DNA of 64,000 bases from Apostichopus japonicus (lineage: Eukaryota; Echinodermata; Holothuroidea; Aspidochirotida; Stichopodidae), in assembly GCF_037975245.1 (NCBI RefSeq), contig NC_092563.1, positions 24,150,960 to 24,214,959 on the forward strand, given 5' to 3'. The translations under genes were made by a program, and so were the position numbers. This document shows positions 14,201 through 29,200 of the stretch, piece after piece; the first letter of the stretch is position 1, and every line of letters starts with the position of its first letter. Under the pieces are notes generated by a model. That model did no database searches and had not been told where the DNA came from. It saw nothing but the letters and a program-made list of their open reading frames with translations.

Positions 14201-17200
14201 TTCCGTTGATAAAAGAAAATGTGGTGGCATAACCTAAACTACTTTTAGTTTCATACATTTTTGCTGGTGCTTTTTGCCATCAACTAACACTTAACTACAG
14301 ATGTAGAGAGAGAAAAAATGGGGGGGGGGGGTGAAATAAACAGTACTTTTTGACATCTGGTGTGGCTCTTCTTGGTGACTTAAGTCCATGAGAAAGTCAA
14401 GATTTCATAATCTAATTAATCATCCCTGAAGCAGCTTTATTGCCGGGGGAAATGGTATCTAACGTAAACAAATGTCGGTGTCACTTACCGACCTAGTTTA
14501 ATAGCAGACTCCTTGTTAGATCTAACATCTAACATGAGATGTGCTATTAAATTGTTAATTTAGGTATCTAGATGCACAGTGGCGATATGTTGGAAGTTGC
14601 AGTGAACAATATTGCGAAGACATGGTCTTTTCCCCGTCTCCCTCATTGAGTGGTCATAAATTAGTGTCTGGAAAGAAAGAAAAATATCTCTCAAAATCTT
14701 GGCAGTGTTACTTGAAATCTGTGAGTTTTTATATTCCATATCAATCAATAATTAGTGCGTGTTTGTGTGCATATAGATAAATAAATAGGTTTTACATTTT
14801 GTAACATTTTTACATCTCTAGATGTATTTCATAATCTTTTTTTTTTAGTTATATGAGTCTAGATATTTTTCATAATGTCATGGACAGGGAAACTATAAAC
14901 AAATTTTGCAAGGGCAAAACAAAAACATTGTAGATGAGGGATCATGATTGCAGGTCCTCTGCTCTACCAAACAGAACAAACCAGCTGTAAGTTGGTGGCC
15001 ATCATTATACAACCATTTCTTTGCTGGTGGTGTGACAGGCAGAAGTGAGAGTACCATGCAATTTCTTTGCTGTTTCAAAATTCTTAATTTTATCAACAAG
15101 TCCTGTGCTGCATGATTTTATCTATATGTTCAATGTGTAATACTGAATAGGGAAATTGAGGTGTAGAAACAAAGATATGTCTTTTGATGTATGTTACCTA
15201 CACAGAATTAATTCAAGTTAGTGGTTTTATTTTATTTTTCAAGGGAAATGTATAACCAACTCCTTCGTGAAGGACCCTGCGAGACATATGAAGAAAGAAG
15301 AGTTAATCTGTTGAAGTCTCAAGTTATTCAGCTTGAAAGACAGGTAAGCATGTGATATAAAACTTCAAACATTGTTCCTAATAGACTAATATTTTTCTAA
15401 AATGTGAATGAATGCAAAGTTTTCAATTATGATGTTTGATACACAATCAAAGGGACTCTCCAAATTGATTATTTTTAATTAATTTTACGTCTTAAATTTT
15501 GTAACAAATTTTTAATATTTTTCAGAAGATAAGTTTCCAGTCAGTTAAGCTTTATTCATTACTTGTAATTTGTTAGTTATTTCTAAGTTTTTTATTTAGA
15601 ATTTCTAACATGCTTGCCTTTTTCTTCATGATTCTAAAAAAATGTAAGTTGACCAATCAAATCAATGGCCTACACTACTAAAGGGTTTTAGTCACCAATA
15701 TTGGACCCAAGTTTTCCAGCTTTCAAATTAATCTTCTAAATTGAAGGGGGTGACGTTATGAACAAAATTTCTCATGGAAGGAACATTGCCTTGAAGATGG
15801 TGGCAAAATCTTTGGGGGTCGGTGACCAGAACTTGATATTTTAGCTATAATGATGGATCATTGCCAATGAACCTAAAGATGTCTTTTCTTGCTATTCTTT
15901 AGCCTCTCACACACTGTACCTGATTAATGAATGATTTTCTTCTTGTAAATTCTAATAACAATTTTCTCAGCCCTGTCGGAAAAGAGTTCTGTTCAAACTG
16001 TGGCAGATACAGATGTGATGCAAAGTCTGCAGTGATGACAAAGAATACAAAATCTTTCCAAGGGTGGAATTTATTTTGAGAAATTGAAGTGTTGCTATTT
16101 ATATCTAGATTCTGTACCATCTCCATGACAACAGACCCCTCAGTTGGTTTTAGACAGACTGGTTTAATGTCCTCTTGGAAGCTAAATCTTCCAAAATTAC
16201 AAACCATTGAATATTGAAGCATTCCATGGTTGATTCAAGTATGTGGATTAGAGAAGATGGAATTTAGTGCTAGAAAAAGATTAAATCAGAAAATGACATT
16301 TGAAACAATAACTATACTGGGGAAGTAATGTCACAACTTATCAAATGGAGGGTTCTTGCAAGTTTGTCAAAATAGGTTAATAAATATTACCACAATCGCT
16401 TTGTGTGATCTGAACCAAAAAGGAAAAAATTCAAGAAATAAATAAATAAATAAATAAATAAATAAAATAACTTTGTTCTAACTTTGTAAAAGAAGAAGTA
16501 AATCAAAGTTTATAAGCCAAGGCTTAATTTTTGTTTTTGCTTGCTGCACCTCTGCAATTTATTTTGGGAGAGTATCAGCGAGTGCTTTAATTATAAACAA
16601 ACTGCTTCTCCCTTGAACATCCTCAGGGATAACTTTGGTTGAAATTCTGATGAGAATCGTAGTCTAATCTCACAAAGTTGAATGATGAAAAGAAAATCAG
16701 AAACAGTTCTGCTAGTTTAAAGGGAGCTGAGTTCATTCCAATCCTACAGTATTTTCCAATATGGTTTCATGTACTTCAGTATAAAAGCGAATTTTTCTTA
16801 AACAAATGTAGCAAGTTTTCCTGTTCACTCACACAGGTGTAGTTAGTAGATGAATTAGTCTTTACTTGTGGTTGCTTTAGCTACTTCTGTCCTTATTCTT
16901 ATATGCAAAGTCGGCTGGGATTAGGTACATCTGCTATGTAGGTGGTGCATATCTCAGCTTAGTAAATCAAGAGCAGTTTGAAAAGCAGTAGACTCCTTCA
17001 TGTTTTATTCATCTGCTGAGAGTGAGACACTATCGCAACAAAGAAAGCAATAGATTTGTTATGATTAGTTATTTCTTTATGTAAGGTCAAATAGCATGTT
17101 GCAAATCATGTTGCAAAAATCATGCTCTGCAATACAATAAGAAATTTTGGGTATATATATTTCTAAAATTACTAAAACAAAATTGGTATTTTCTAAGCTA

Positions 17201-20200
17201 TACTTTTATTTTTAAATATAATGCCAGTTGGGTACATATTTCTAAAATTCCCCCAAAAAATTTGTTTCTCCCAAGTATTACTTTTATTTTTAAATATAAT
17301 GCCAGTTTTGCAAAGATATAGTTTACCTTCTATGCCCATAATTTTGAATAAAAACATTTTTTTCCCCCCCAAGTGACCTCCATTTAAACTGCACTGTTTC
17401 TCTTTTGTACTCTAGGAATGGTATGTAGGAAGAGAGATTGCAAAGATAACACTCATTTCAATATTTTAATAAAAATTATTTCATGGAAAAAATTGTGGTA
17501 TGAATATTCAACAGAATACAGATGGTTGTGATCTCTTGTTTTATTATAGAATTTTGAAATTATCTTAAATTTGTTTTACATTTAATAGACAAGACAAGCA
17601 AAGACTAATAACTGCATCAATTATTATTATTGTTGGGGAGTTTACTAAAAAAGGACAGATTCTTCATTTATTATTCTGGATTCTAGATTATGCTGGATAT
17701 GGAAGCACTCAGCAAAAGAAGTATGGTCATCTTAGAGGTGGAAAATATTTTAGAAAGAATCACTGAACAATTCAGGTACAGTCATCTAGAAATAATATCT
17801 TTTGGACTTTTTCTCCCCCCACCACCCCCCCCCCAGCCCTTGATTTATGGTCTATTATTCATTAGGAACTGACACATTGTCAGTTACAAAACAAAAACTA
17901 AAGCAAACAGAGATGGCTATGTAGAATTATGGTATATACATGTATATACATATACATTTACATATTAACTGTGTTATGGATCTGATCTATGTATGGGTGT
18001 TTGTACATCACCTTGCTTGGGGATCAGATTTATAATTGAAGGTTGCATTTAACACATGTGTATGTGTTTGACTGTAGGGTAGGCATCAGAGTTATATTCC
18101 ATATTGATAGTCTACCATTTAAACACAAACACACATAAGATATAACCATCATCTATTTAATCTGAGGAGGGGGGGGGAGGTAGGTCACAAGGATGGCTTG
18201 GGGAAGAGGATTTTGCTCAAACATAGATAATTTGCTCAACATCTTACAAAGTGGACAAACTTGTGCAACTGGAAGTTTTTTCACTTTTCTGGATTTTCCA
18301 ACTCATTACACTTTCAATTATATATCCATCTATATAGGGACTTGCTGGGGTCTGAAACACCAGGACCTAAGGTTACAATTGAACGGTCCCAGTTGACCAG
18401 ACTCATCGAGGATACAGAGGGGGCAAGACGAAGACTATATAGGAGTGTCGAGGTAAGAAAGATTAGGAAAGCAAGAATGTAGAAGAAGGTATACAAAGCA
18501 AGAGTAACAACTCAACAAACTTATATTTTTTATATGAATAATTTGGTCAAAATAGATTACTTCTTAATGTGAGTGGATCATATGAGACCTTATTTGGAGG
18601 TAGTGGGTCAACCCAGTGGATAGTCTCCAGCAACAGGATCAAACGAGCAATTTATAAATGCACCTGGTTACATGTGGGGGGGGTTAATAAGTATCGGGTA
18701 GCAACAGGTCACACAGAGGCAGCCCTGTAATCTACACATGTTTTACATAAACATTGTAATAAGTATTGGGTATCTGTGAAGCATTTGAATAGGCACAGTG
18801 TCAGACAGGTATTTTGCAAATAATGGCTAACAGTGGCATTTCAATAAATCACAGTGTTGCACTGTGTCAGTTTGATGAGTGTCAGGTAGGCTATTAAACT
18901 GAAGCATATTAATAGGCACCAAGTCACACTGCCAAGGTGGTTAAATAAGATCCCCTCAGTAAGTTTGTTAAGACCCATGTCAAACTGAGACACAGTTTAC
19001 TAAACTACTAAGTCAAATGAAGCGGTTTCATCTTCCTTTCCCAGACTAGTGATACCAAACATCTGGCACAACCAGCTCTGTTCATGGGTGAATTCTTAAA
19101 ACCGATCCGTTCAGACCAAAGTGAAATAAGCCTCTTGGATGTTTGCCGTGGACACACAGATCACCTTAATCTGAGGCATGTGGTGAGTTTACAGCCAGTT
19201 ATAACCTTTGTTTATCCATGCACATGTTATGATGAGTTTAGCTGTTTGTCTGTCACTACCCTCAATGTTAGTAGTATGCTCTTTTGTTGTTCAAAAGTTA
19301 ATGATACCACAATTTATATAACTTCCTGTCTGCTTGCTTTGGCTTGCTATCCTTTATATTGTTATAAGAAGTAATTGTCATTTATATGACAAATCCTCTT
19401 CTTGGAATGATCTTAAAAGAATAGTTATTTCAAGAGATCACAATTTGACTGGGACTTTTAAAGGACCCCCCCTATATTCCTATCAGTGAGTGCCATGTTT
19501 GTATCTATACCAGTAAGTTATTAATATTTCTGCCAGTGAGGTACAATGTATCCACCTCTACCAGTGAGGTACCATGTCTGTACCTCCACCAGTGAGGTAT
19601 CATCTCTGTGTCTCCACCAGTGAGGTACTATCTGTACCTCCACCAGTGAGGTACCATCTCTGTACCTCCACCAGTGAGGTACCATATCTGTACCTCTACC
19701 ATTACAGGGACAAAGCCTGGCTGTCACTGATGTGAATCATTTTCTTGTTGTTTGATTTCATAAAATTGCAGAAACATGATTAACAAATTGGTTTCTGCCA
19801 ATGCTTGAAATTTGCATTATTTTTGTCTTTAACAACAGAGTAAATTAGAGTCCAAGCTGTTTTCCCTGCTCAAGAAGCTTCTTGTTCTTCAACATGATCT
19901 AACAACTGCTCCATCCTCCACAAGTGCTGTCAGCCTCCCAGCTGCAAAAATCTTACAGGATAGGTCAGAGTCTTTGCTCGCTACAACCCTGCCTCTATTG
20001 GCTGAATGCTGTCAAAATCTCATGGAACTATCTTTACTAGTTCCTGCTGCACCATGGGTGAGAAACTTGTTTAAAGCATACATGATTGTATGTAGCAATT
20101 AATGATTGAATATGATGTGTGCTTGCACCCTCTGTAGCATAGGTTAGATATTCACTTGCACCTACTACTCCTTAGGTAGATATTCACTTGTATCTTCTGC

Positions 20201-23200
20201 ACCATAGGATAGATATCCACTTGTATCCTCTGCACCATCGATTTGATACCCACTTGTATCCTCTGCACCATCAGTTTGATATCCACTTGTATCCTCTGCA
20301 CCATAGATATCCACTTGTATCTTCTGCACCATAGGATAGATATCCACTTGTATCCTCTGCACCATAGGTATGGTGTGCTGTATCCTCTGCACCATAGGTA
20401 ACATATTCAAAAACATTCTTTGCAACATGTATCCTCTGCACCATAGGATAGATATCCACTTGTATCCTCTGCACCATCGATTTGATACCCACTTGTATCC
20501 TCTGCACCATAGGTTGAATATGCTCTGTTTTTGTATCTCAACTTTTCTCTCCTGCTTTTCTCCAGCCTGCTCTCAGGAAGAGCATCCATCCCGAGATTAC
20601 ATCAGAGAGTGTTCTCTCCGCCTTACCATCCTTTCCTCGAAGCAAACAGAAACAGGTTAGAGGTTATCTCAATGAATGGCAATGTGAAGTTAGACGACAG
20701 GTTCTGTATGTCAGGGATGTGCTCACACCGAACGGCAGCAGGTGGCTGCGCCCAGCAGTTCTAAATGCCGACCCAGCAAAAACAGCAATTTTAAACATTT
20801 CCGCCCGGCACATTTTTTGATGATTACTTTAACAAATTCTGCCATTCCCAAAATATGGGTGAATGCTTGGCACAGCAGTTAGCACCAGAATAGGAAAAGA
20901 TTTGACCATTTGCCATCTAAGCATACTTCATTTACAAAAATTCTCCAGAGGGGAGGGGGAAACTCCACCCCTGAGACCCTCCCGTAGGACGTGGATCACA
21001 GTACCGCACAAATCCTGCCTGCCTTCAAGTATTCCTGAGCAATTACATAACTGGTATGTAAGTGAGTAAGTAAATGAGTGTGATATCAGACTAAAAGCTT
21101 AATATCAGGGATGTGTTAGTGAGAAGGATATCCAATCAAGGAGATTTTCTTTGTCGAATCTGAGATGCTTGCACACTTACTGTACAATGCCCTTGGTGGT
21201 CCACTCAACTGACAGTACGTATGTCTGTGGTTTAAAGGCCCAAATTGGTACGAGGATGATGATACCAGCTGTTAATTGTCAGACTCAACTTTACAATTTC
21301 TGATGGGAGTGGTATGTGATAGGTGTTGTTCTGTGCTAATTTTCCTATGCCATAACTGGACTGATCGCTCATATGACATAAATAGGAAATGTGCTGAATT
21401 GTCAAGTTTGTATTGAAGAGTTGTTTCTGTAGTCTTGTTTCATGCTAGAGTGTTCTATAGGTAACATTTGATAATAGTACACTGATGTGTTTCTAATAAA
21501 TGTGAAACGCTGTTTCCAAAATTTCCAATCTGCTTTAATGTCAAATAATGAAGAAAAAGTCCATAACCTTGAAAAGGTCTGATTTGCATTTTGTGTGTTA
21601 GAAATACTTCTAATAAAACATTCACGGTGCCAGCATTTTTGGAATTGAATTAAAATCACTGTTTACACTGTAAATTACATTAATTTAACAAAAATACATC
21701 GTAGTGTGTGTTTCATTTATTGTAATCTTAATTGATGACCAAATGCAAATAGCTGCTTTAAGCTAGTATGAAATGATGTCATCTTTAATCCATGACTCAA
21801 GTCTTTAAGAAATATTAAATGTTCTCCTTCATTTTATAGGCACTTGCTGTTGTAGATGCTCTTCTGAAGGCCAATAATTATTCCAGAGAAGTTGCTAAGT
21901 TGGAGGTAATCATTTAAAAAAATAAAATAAAAAGGAATTTATTTATGTCGTTTCATTTCATTTGTCTAGAATAGTGTTAACATCAGAATTTGAAAATGGA
22001 GTGAGGTATGCCCCTTTGTATGTAATATTGAGTTAACTTGAAAGAAACTATAAGGAATCAAGGAGTGGATATATGTACATCATTATACTTTCTTTTGCTA
22101 TGTTATAAACTTGATAGGCTTTAAGGAAATAGAGTATAACATTACTTGTTATGGTATTTACCTTACAGGCTGATTATAGTAGTACTACACCTTCTCCTGC
22201 TCTTGCTGTTTCATAAACTTGAAGAGAATTTTTACTGTTATTTTGTTACATTACTGTCACAGAAGATGCTTACAAATTTTGAAATAAAATAAAAAAAGAA
22301 AAGGAAACCTTACAAGACTTCATTCCAAAAGCTAATTGTAGAACTCTAGAATTGTAGAACACTTGCATTATAGAACTCTAGAATTATAGAACTCTAGAAT
22401 GGTAGAACTCTAGAATTGTAGAACACTTGAATTGTAGAACACTAGAAATGTTGAGCTCTAGAATTGCAGAACTCTTGAGTTTTTAACTCTACATATGTAG
22501 AACTCTTGAATTATAGAACTCTAGAATTTGAAAACTCTATAATTCTAGAACTCTATAATTTTAGAACTCTAGAAAGGCATGTATAAATTTTGATTCTATG
22601 AGTTATGCTGGATGAGTTGCCAATACTATATCAAAGGAGTGCATGACTAGTAATTGAGTGGGTTTCCCTGAAATGTTTGAAATTATTAGGTATGGTTTAA
22701 TATCTATCCACTCATTTGATTGGTTGTTGCCATGACACAAGATATTATTTTCCACTTTTCCATGTGAAAGAAGGATGTATTGCATATCCATGTGAACCAG
22801 AAAATAATGTTTTATTTATTGTTTAATTTCTGAGACATGCTGTTGTTTTCAAATCTTGTTCACAGTACAAGGCATGTTCTGAGGAACTAAGATTTCATCA
22901 GGACGTCTATGATTTACATATGGAATACACTCGTGCAATATTTGATGCCTTGAAGTAAGTTGGATTAGGATTCTTTCTTGAAGTGCATTCTCATACGATT
23001 AAATGATAAAAAGCTTCGGACTCAGTATATAATAGTTGTTGAGTCATAAAGTATTATAAATACACTTGTATAGTGCTAAATACAACTCTAGAAGAGTAAG
23101 CTTTTAAAGCTACTCACAAAGACAAGATGATAATTCTGCAAACTAACAAACAGACTGATTTAAATAGAAATAACAGTATTATCTTCTTTGAAAACAAAAA

Positions 23201-26200
23201 GCTAGTATGTTCTGATCCTTGCAATGCAACATTTGCTACTGCACTAACAAGGTATTGAATGTTTGCACTGCTTTGGCATGTGATTTAATAATTAGTGTTC
23301 AAAATTTTGGCTAGTGTGATGCACCAACCCCCCCCCCCCCCCTTTCCTCCCACCATTGACATTTCATTTTAACAATAAATAATGTGTTAGGTAACTCCCT
23401 CCCTTCCCCTACCATATTTATGGGATAACTTCAGCTGTTATGCTTATTTTAACAAGCTTCTCATTATTGTAATCTTCAACTTGTTTCTGGCAGACTTTCA
23501 GAATTTCTTTTAGATTAATATATATTTTTTTTGTCTTTGCTTTCTTTAACCACATTATTAGGGAATCTTACCAAATATTTGAAAAAGATATGAAGGATTC
23601 TATATGCATGCCCCTGCTAGGTAACTTTTGCTTTTATCATTTATTTATGATTTTGATTTATGATTTATTTATGATGTGTTTTGTCCTTTTTTTATTGCCA
23701 TTTCTTCCCATATTATTAATGTGAGTCTCTTAACTGTCATTGTAAGAAACTCAACCCAGGTTGTGATGTTCAGACAGTTCACATAGTAATGCTGGGTGCT
23801 AGAGATGAAATATTCAGAATAATAATGTTCCTATCACAAAGTTTCAATCTAAAGTGGATTTTTAATATCATTTGTCGTTTCAAAGGTCTTGCCTATGTGG
23901 ATATCTCATTACTTCACTTATATACAGGTCATCAATTTTTCCTTCACCTGTTAGCATGCTAGAAATGGTTAAAACATATGAATATTACTTTGACATTAAT
24001 AGAAAGATGTTATTATCCAACATCTTAACAGGATATCCCGTTGGCTGAAATTGATTGCTTACCAAAAATGGCTGGAATTTGTTTTTTATCTGCATATGTA
24101 GGTTCAAAATCACATCCTCACATCATTTTGTACAGCAAAAGGATGAATTCTTTAAATTTGGTTTTATTTTGTTAAATAATGTATCTGGCAACAGAAGGGT
24201 GAATGATGTCATTTCAATTCAAACCGATTTTGTTTTTCTTTATTTATATTCAACTCACTTACTCAAACAAGGAAAATAAGATTTCTACAAAAAGTTCTCA
24301 ATTTTGTGACATCTTTATAAAGACAATATTAGTAGCGAAGCAAATATTCAATATGTATCACTTTTCAAGGACAAATTATCAAGAAGAGTATGGTAGGCAA
24401 GTAAAGCTTTTTGAAGAACATCTGTCATGGTGAGGTTTCTCACACCACCTACCTACCTACCATGATCCACTCCCTGGAAGAGTCAAGGTTGGCAAGCCTA
24501 ACAAAATAAATTGCATTCACTCTGTAACCATATCTCAAGTTTGGGACAATATAGTGTGGAACACTTTTCTCTTAATGATAAGTGTTACGTTGTATGCCAC
24601 CTGAATTCCCCTTTAAGACTTTTTGCAAGGGGGCTGGTGAATACCGTCAGAATCTTGTTGCCAAAAAAAATCAAAAGAATGATTTTGGCCATTGAAAAAC
24701 TAAAATTGCACCTTTTTGGTCTAAACCAATCCTGTAGTTTTTATATTCAGTGTGTGTTGCCATATATCTAGACAGTACAAATAACTATCATTTTTTCCCC
24801 TGCTTTGTAGATATTTTAGCCAAATTTAACACCTTAAAGGACAGTTCCTCGGAGGAGGCCCTCAAGTCTTTCCTTTCATCTTTCAAAGATCATGCTGACG
24901 AGGTAAGATTGTAATAGAGAGGAGGACTATCTGATGAGTAGTTGGAACAATAGAACAATAATAGGATGAAGCTACAGAGACAATAATAATGATAGAGACA
25001 GCAGCGCTGAGGGCCAGAATTATGTCACAGAGACCCTTTATGCTCTCTCGTTAACTCATTCAACTAGTTGAGCTTTTGTCATGGCAATGCATCTGTCTGT
25101 CTGTCTGTCAACAGTTGTTGAAAGGCCACTGTGCGCTTGCTGTTTGGTCATTTCTTGTCAAACTTGGTGAGGTTATGACGCATATCAACAGGTTGCTACT
25201 CATGCTAGCAAAAAGTAGGTCAAACGTCATTTGGGGTCAACGAGAGGTCAAACAGTGAAATCACACAAAAGCCTACTCCTCCTTGGGTTAATGTTTGATT
25301 TTGATCAAACTTGGTCACAGTGTACAGTTAGTGATCGGTCATAAAATGTGTTCTTACTTTTGATGTCAAAGGTCAGCTGAGGTCACATGAGGTCAAAATG
25401 TGAAATTCATATCAAAGCCTACTCCTCTGACAAGTGTTTTGTGTTATTATAATTTTAGTTGGCTGTGGATGGGATCATCAGTTAATGGGCCACAAAGTGA
25501 TTCATTTGTAATTTGGTCAGGGGTCATCTCAAGTCATCTGAGTGATATCAAATACTGCCTCAGAAACATAGTCAAAATGTGTTTGAGAGCATCACCAGCT
25601 GGGTTTCTTAAGTAGGTTTCCTTCTCAACTGGGCCCAACTAGGTTCTCAACTGAGACTCCTCTCAACTAGGTCCTACTGGGTTCCTGTCATTGTAACTGA
25701 ACTGAACTTTTCAAATAGGATTTCTATCAACCCAATACATGAGCTGTGTCTGGATGTTACTGTAAAGCAGGCTCAACTACACCTCAACAACATGATGTTC
25801 AGTTACTAAATCTAACTGTAGTTAGCCATCTTGAGATAATGTTTCTCAAAGCCAGCATGTCACCTACTTACACTCCCACTCACAACACACCAGCTTCACT
25901 ACATGAGACACCAGTAACAGATAAACACTATTCTTCAATATAACACTATTTTATAATTCTTGGAGTACAACTAACCATTACATTCTTTGTTCAATGTCTG
26001 GTTGACATCAGGTAGTTTGCAGTTGAGCTACCAAGGGCGTAGGAACCGGGGGGGCTGGGGGGGGCACCAGCCACCCCAGTAAAAAATGTGGAGGGGCGGA
26101 AGTATCATTCCGCCCCCCCGCTTCGCAAGTCAGAAAACCCCTTTTTGGTTCCTTGCTAAAAGCAAAGGAACCTATGTATTCAGGTTGGCGTGTGTGTGTG

Positions 26201-26204
26201 TGTA

Positions 26205-26236
<32 letters not shown>

Positions 26237-29200
26237 ACGCTTAAGCTTGTATGCACGATAACTCAACAAGGGATTGACTGATCATGATCAAACTTGGTGG
26301 GTGGGTGGCCCATAGTGAGTAGATGAACCCTATTGTTTTTGGTGCCCACAAAGGTCACCAAAGGTCAGTTATGGTCCAAAAACCCAAAATACTGAAACTG
26401 CAATAACTCCCAGTGCCAATGTGCGACAAGGTTGATATTTTGGGACAAGTTGTGAACTGGTTAGGGAAACATTTTGAAACTTAACGGTCATGTGATCTGA
26501 GGTCACCAAAGGTCAATTAATGTTAAAAAACTAGTTTTTTTGCGATAACTTGAGAACGAATTGTCCGTTAGGGTTGGGAGTTGCATCAGTGTAATCCAAT
26601 TGTCGACCCACATCTGGGTGACCCTTGACCTCAATTTGACCTCTGGTGACCTTTTCATGTTTTGGGGATTTTTACAGTTTCGATGCTATTTTCAGATGTC
26701 AAAGGTACCTTCCGATCATAAATATCGATAGGTTGACCCCCGTGTGACCTTTGTGTGCGAACTTATAAGGGGTCAAAGTTTTCGGTCGGAGTTAGGATGG
26801 CTGTACAGACTTATCGTGTTGATTTTTGGAATCAGCAGATCAAACTACATTTGAAACCAAGGTCAAAAGGTCAAAGGTCACATTAGAAAAAATGTGCTTA
26901 ATTTGGGAGAAAACGGGCGAAAAAGAAAATGTTTGGTTTTGATGCTAGATTTGGATATCAAAGGTACCTTCCGATCAAAAATGTCAATGGGTTGACACCC
27001 GGGTGACCTTTGTGTGTAAAGTTATACAAGGTCAAAGTTAATTTTCAGACATTTAATGCAATAACTCCCAGGGCCAAGGTGTAACAAGGTTGATATTTTG
27101 GGACAAGTTGCAAATGGTATAGAGGAATATTTTCAAACTTAACGGTCATGTGATCCGAGGTCATCAAAGGTCAATTAATGTTAAAAAACTAGTATTTTGG
27201 GTGAGAAAATGGGCAAAGAAAAAAATGTTTGAATTTTTACAGTTTTGATGCTATATTCACGTCTCACCAATCAAAAATGTCAATAGGTTTACCCCAGGTG
27301 ACCTTTGTGTGTGAAGTTATATGAGGTCAAAGTAAATTTTCAGACATTTAGTGCAATAATTCCCAGTTCCAAGGTGTGACACGGTTGATATTTTGGGACA
27401 AGTTGCAAATGGAATAGGGGAATATTTTCAAACTTAACGGTCATGTGATCCGAGGTCACCAAAGGTCAATTAATGATAAAAAACTAGTATTTTTGCGATA
27501 ACTTGAGAACGAATTGTCCGTTAGGGTTGGGAGTTGCTTCAATTTAATCCAATTGTCGACCCGCATCTGGGTGACCCTTGACCTCAATTTGACCTCTGGT
27601 GACCTTTTCATGTTTTGGGGATTTTTACAGTTTCGATGCTATTTTCAGATGTCAAAGGTACCTTCTGATCATAAATGTCAATGGGTTGACCCCCGTGTGA
27701 CCTTCGTGTGTGGAGTTATACGAGGTAAAAGTTAATTTTCAGACATTTAATGCAATAACTCTCAGTTCCAAGGTGTGACACGGTTGATATTTTGGGACAA
27801 GTTGCAAATGGTATAGGGGAATATTTTCAAACTTAACGGTCATGTGATCCGAGGTCACCAAAGGTCAATTAATGATAAAAAAACTAGTATTTTTGTGATA
27901 ACTTCAGAACTAACTGTCCGTTAAGGTTGGGAGTTGCTTCAATGTAATCCAGCTGTCGACCCGCATCTGGGTGACCCTTGACCTCAATTTGACCTCTGGT
28001 GACCTTTTCGTGTTTTGGGGATTTTTACAGTTTCGATGCTATTTTCAGATGTCAAAGGTGCCTTCTGATCATAAATGTCAATAGGTTGACCCCCGTGTGA
28101 CCTTCGTGTGCGAAGTTATACGAGGCCAAAGTTAAAAAATATTAATGAGGTCACGGGTCAAACGTGAAAAACTCCCAAATTGCAATAACTTGGCTACTAT
28201 TTATTGGAATTTCGTCAAACTTGGTATGATGATATTGGTAGATAGTCTCCACACACTGATGTGTGTTGCAATTGATATCATGCATGTTTATAGGGGGGGC
28301 CTAGCATTATTTCGTTATGAAAAGTTTGTATGCACAATAACTCAACAAGGGAATGACCAATCATTACCATACTTGGTGAGTGGGTGGCCCATAGTAAGTA
28401 GATTAACCCTGGTGATTTTGGTGCTCATATCATGAATATTAATGAGGTCATGGGGTCAAACGTGAAATACTCCAAATTGCAATTACTTGGCTACTATTAC
28501 TAGTCGGAATTTCGTCAAACTTGGTACGATGATAATGGTAGATAGTCTTCACACACTGATGTGTGTTGCAATTGATATCAGGGCTTAGCATTACTTTGGC
28601 AACAAAAGTTTGTGAGCATAAATTACTGTTTCTGTATTAGGGCTTTGTTAGAAATTTCCCTATGAATGGAACTAATGAACAGCAGCAAGGAACCATGAAA
28701 TGTTTTCATTCTGGTTCATTTCCAAATGAGAAAAAAAATCTCATTTGGAGCACCAAATTGCATCTAAGGCCTGGTGAAAATACAAAATTAAGTTTACAAA
28801 ATGGAGTGGGTGTTGAAGTGTGCTATATTGCACCAAATTGCATCTGAGGCTACCTGGAAATGCAAAAAATTCCAAAGGGGAGGGGGACACCCCCTCCCCC
28901 AGGCCAGCCATCAGTCTTCAGCCCCCCCCACTCAAAAGTACCTTCCTACGCCACTGTGAGCTACTGCTGTCATATGCGCGCTAGTTTTCTGCAATCACCT
29001 AATTTCAGAGCGATGTTTGTATCCAACCATAAATCAAATATTAATTTTACTGTATTGACTGAAAGGACAAACTGACATTACGTATGCCTTGGAGTGTTCG
29101 TATGTAGGGACTTGTGGAAATTTTAGTAGGTACATCCTCTAGTACTGTGGCGCACGAAATAGACAAAAAAGTTTACTGTATCCCATTAGATCAATTTGCT

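Larger units (their letters stand above)
26032..28956. mobile_element. Non-autonomous hAT-like element carrying a GGTCA-rich array
   Basis: The left end reads CAAGGGCGTAGGAACC and the right end, on the opposite strand, CAGTGGCGTAGGAAGG, so 12 of the first 14 positions match. Both ends continue into a G-rich tract. Perfect 8-bp duplications (TGAGCTAC) flank it, the length expected for the hAT superfamily. There is no transposase frame. The interior is a (TG)n run followed by irregular tandem copies of a unit of up to about 400 bp rich in AGGTCA/TGACCT. It lies in the last intron of the coiled-coil gene, away from both splice sites. The superfamily assignment rests on TSD length and TIR style only. 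Confidence 0.75.

Noticed and set aside
20165-20589. Frames with repeated GAEDTSGY peptides
   Set aside because: They arise from the 30-33 bp minisatellite in an intron of the coiled-coil gene.
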